A stretch of 33,011 nt of DNA from an uncultured Bacteroidia bacterium (GTDB taxonomy: Bacteria > Bacteroidota > Bacteroidia > Bacteroidales > UBA932), in assembly GCA_902774145.1 (NCBI GenBank), contig CACYHC010000020.1:1-33011 (forward strand). The letters run 5' to 3'. A model generated the notes under the pieces. That model did no database searches, was not told where the DNA came from, and saw only the letters and a list, made by a program, of their open reading frames with translations. This document shows, in pieces, positions 31,941-33,011 of this stretch. Positions within the stretch are counted from its first letter, which is position 1. Every line of letters starts with the position of its first letter. The translations under genes were made by a program, and so were the position numbers.

Positions 31941-33011
31941 CTACCGGTTCCGGCGGGAATCTGCGAGCAGGGCGGAAATCTCCGCGTTCAATGCTGTCAG
32001 GGAGCATAACTCCTCCACATTGAAGTGCAGGCGATAACGCCAGTGATGGTGCGGGTCGGCCGGTTGGTTGATCCGTTCCGCCTGAGCATCGGCGCGGCGA
32101 TGTTCCCCGTCCAGCGACAGCCAGTCCTGTAACGGCAGAATCGCGAGCATCGACGCGGACGCGAGTACGCCGCGGAGGATTTGCCGGCATTCGTTCGGGC
32201 TGCGGTCGCCCTCCTGCTGCATCCGGAGCGTGTCCATATCGTGGCTGGAGGTGGTGCAGACGCTCAGGTAGGGCCAGTGGCGGCCTTTTTCCATCATCGG
32301 CATCTCCAGCGAGAGAATGCGTTCGTGCTCCATCACCTGCGGTACGCAGTCGGGAATCATTCCCAGGTCTTCGCCGCAGGCGAGCATCCCCGTCACACGC
32401 AGAAGTTCAGGCAGTTTCCGCTCGGCGTTGCGCTTCCAGAACGCATCGTGCCGGTGGAAGAAGAAATCGTTGTACAGCGCATCAAAACGCTGTTTTTGTG
32501 CTTCGTTCAGCCCCGTTGTGTCCGGGGAGATGCGCGGCTCCAGACAGCCGCGATGGCGCGGGTCGGGCAGGAACAGCCCTTTCGCGCCCTCCAGACCCAT
32601 CGCCTTGATTTCTTCCTTCGTATAGGGCAGCGACGGGTTGAAATGCCCCATCTTCCCGCTTTTTTCGCGCACCGGGATTTCCCAGATGCGGAAAAAGCCC
32701 AGGATATGGTCGATGCGGAAAGCGTCGAAGTACTGCGACATCTTCAGCAGCCGGCATTTCCACCAGGCGTAGCCGTCACGCGCCATCGCTTCCCAGTTGT
32801 AGGTCGGGAAGCCCCAGTTCTGGCCGTCGGCGGAGAAAAAGTCCGGCGGTGCCCCGGCGCAGCTGTCCAGGTTGAAAAGCTGCGGATGGAACCGTGCATC
32901 AGCACTGTCCGCGCTGACGCCGATCGGCAGGTCGCCCTTGAAAAATACGCCTTTGGCGCGGGCGTAAGCCACTTCTTCGCTGAACTGCTTGTCCAGATGA
33001 TATTGCAGCCA
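31941..33011 (-). CDS. malQ: 4-alpha-glucanotransferase, GH77 (C-terminal part)
   Basis: Partial: 356 codons plus stop are present and the reading frame runs out of the window at 33011. The enzyme transfers alpha-1,4-glucan chains in maltodextrin and glycogen metabolism (amylomaltase/DPE2 group). GH77 motifs are clear: KGDLPIGVSADSAD, the nucleophile region FDAFRIDHILGFFR, the acid/base GEDLGMIP, and TTSSHDMDTLR with the transition-state Asp. The insertions and length after the nucleophile resemble the larger DPE2-like enzymes of Bacteroidota, which carry N-terminal CBM20 modules; that part lies outside the window. It is convergent with the SDR gene, 13 bases apart. No internal defects seen. 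Confidence 0.93.
   Translation of the reverse strand, partial: WLQYHLDKQFSEEVAYARAKGVFFKGDLPIGVSADSADARFHPQLFNLDSCAGAPPDFFSADGQNWGFPTYNWEAMARDGYAWWKCRLLKMSQYFDAFRIDHILGFFRIWEIPVREKSGKMGHFNPSLPYTKEEIKAMGLEGAKGLFLPDPRHRGCLEPRISPDTTGLNEAQKQRFDALYNDFFFHRHDAFWKRNAERKLPELLRVTGMLACGEDLGMIPDCVPQVMEHERILSLEMPMMEKGRHWPYLSVCTTSSHDMDTLRMQQEGDRSPNECRQILRGVLASASMLAILPLQDWLSLDGEHRRADAQAERINQPADPHHHWRYRLHFNVEELCSLTALNAEISALLADSRRNR

Overview
The window is a GC-rich piece of a Bacteroidota chromosome, most likely order Bacteroidales. The evidence is TonB-dependent receptors with carboxypeptidase-regulatory N-domains, BACON, FISUMP, DUF4876 and DUF6850 proteins, an S46 dipeptidyl-peptidase, a serine palmitoyltransferase, a four-cysteine PheS, an almost complete lack of Shine-Dalgarno sequences, and several TAnnTTTG boxes (the Bacteroidota -7 element) upstream of genes. 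A narrower taxonomic assignment cannot be made by reading alone. Coding density is very high: the longest gene-free stretch is the first 231 bases. No tRNA, rRNA, CRISPR array, insertion sequence or phage gene was recognised.

Layout. (1) 1-231: noncoding DNA with two tandem ~53-bp units ending in inverted repeats, then a strong terminator. (2) 232-5900, minus: an Oar-like TonB-dependent receptor followed by a 783-aa multidomain surface lipoprotein, with a recognisable promoter upstream. (3) 5982-11471, minus: the cell-elongation operon mreB-mreC-mreD-mrdA-rodA, divergent from ispD. (4) 11521-18071, plus: ispD, then a secreted DUF6259-type TIM-barrel glycosidase-like protein and two paralogous secreted proteins with five-bladed-propeller glycosidase-like domains; the second carries an extra fimbrillin-like N-terminal module and a lipobox. 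(5) 18138-26721, plus: a tight five-gene operon of BACON/FISUMP lipoprotein, TonB-dependent receptor, DUF4876 lipoprotein, DUF6850 outer-membrane protein and S46 dipeptidyl-peptidase. (6) 26728-28182, minus: a small secreted protein of unknown function and pheS. (7) 28207-31927, plus: a C69 dipeptidase, serine palmitoyltransferase and a short-chain dehydrogenase. (8) 31941-33011, minus: the C-terminal part of a GH77 4-alpha-glucanotransferase, cut by the window end.

How they fit together. The mre/rod block builds the lateral wall. The spt-SDR pair looks like the first two steps of sphingolipid synthesis. The two receptor loci lack SusD and so are not classical Sus-type polysaccharide loci; one is joined to a peptidase and suggests peptide or peptide-bound-ligand acquisition. 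The DUF6259/propeller cluster looks like a small glycan-active locus without its own transporter. These last two clusters are the best candidates for something not yet described.
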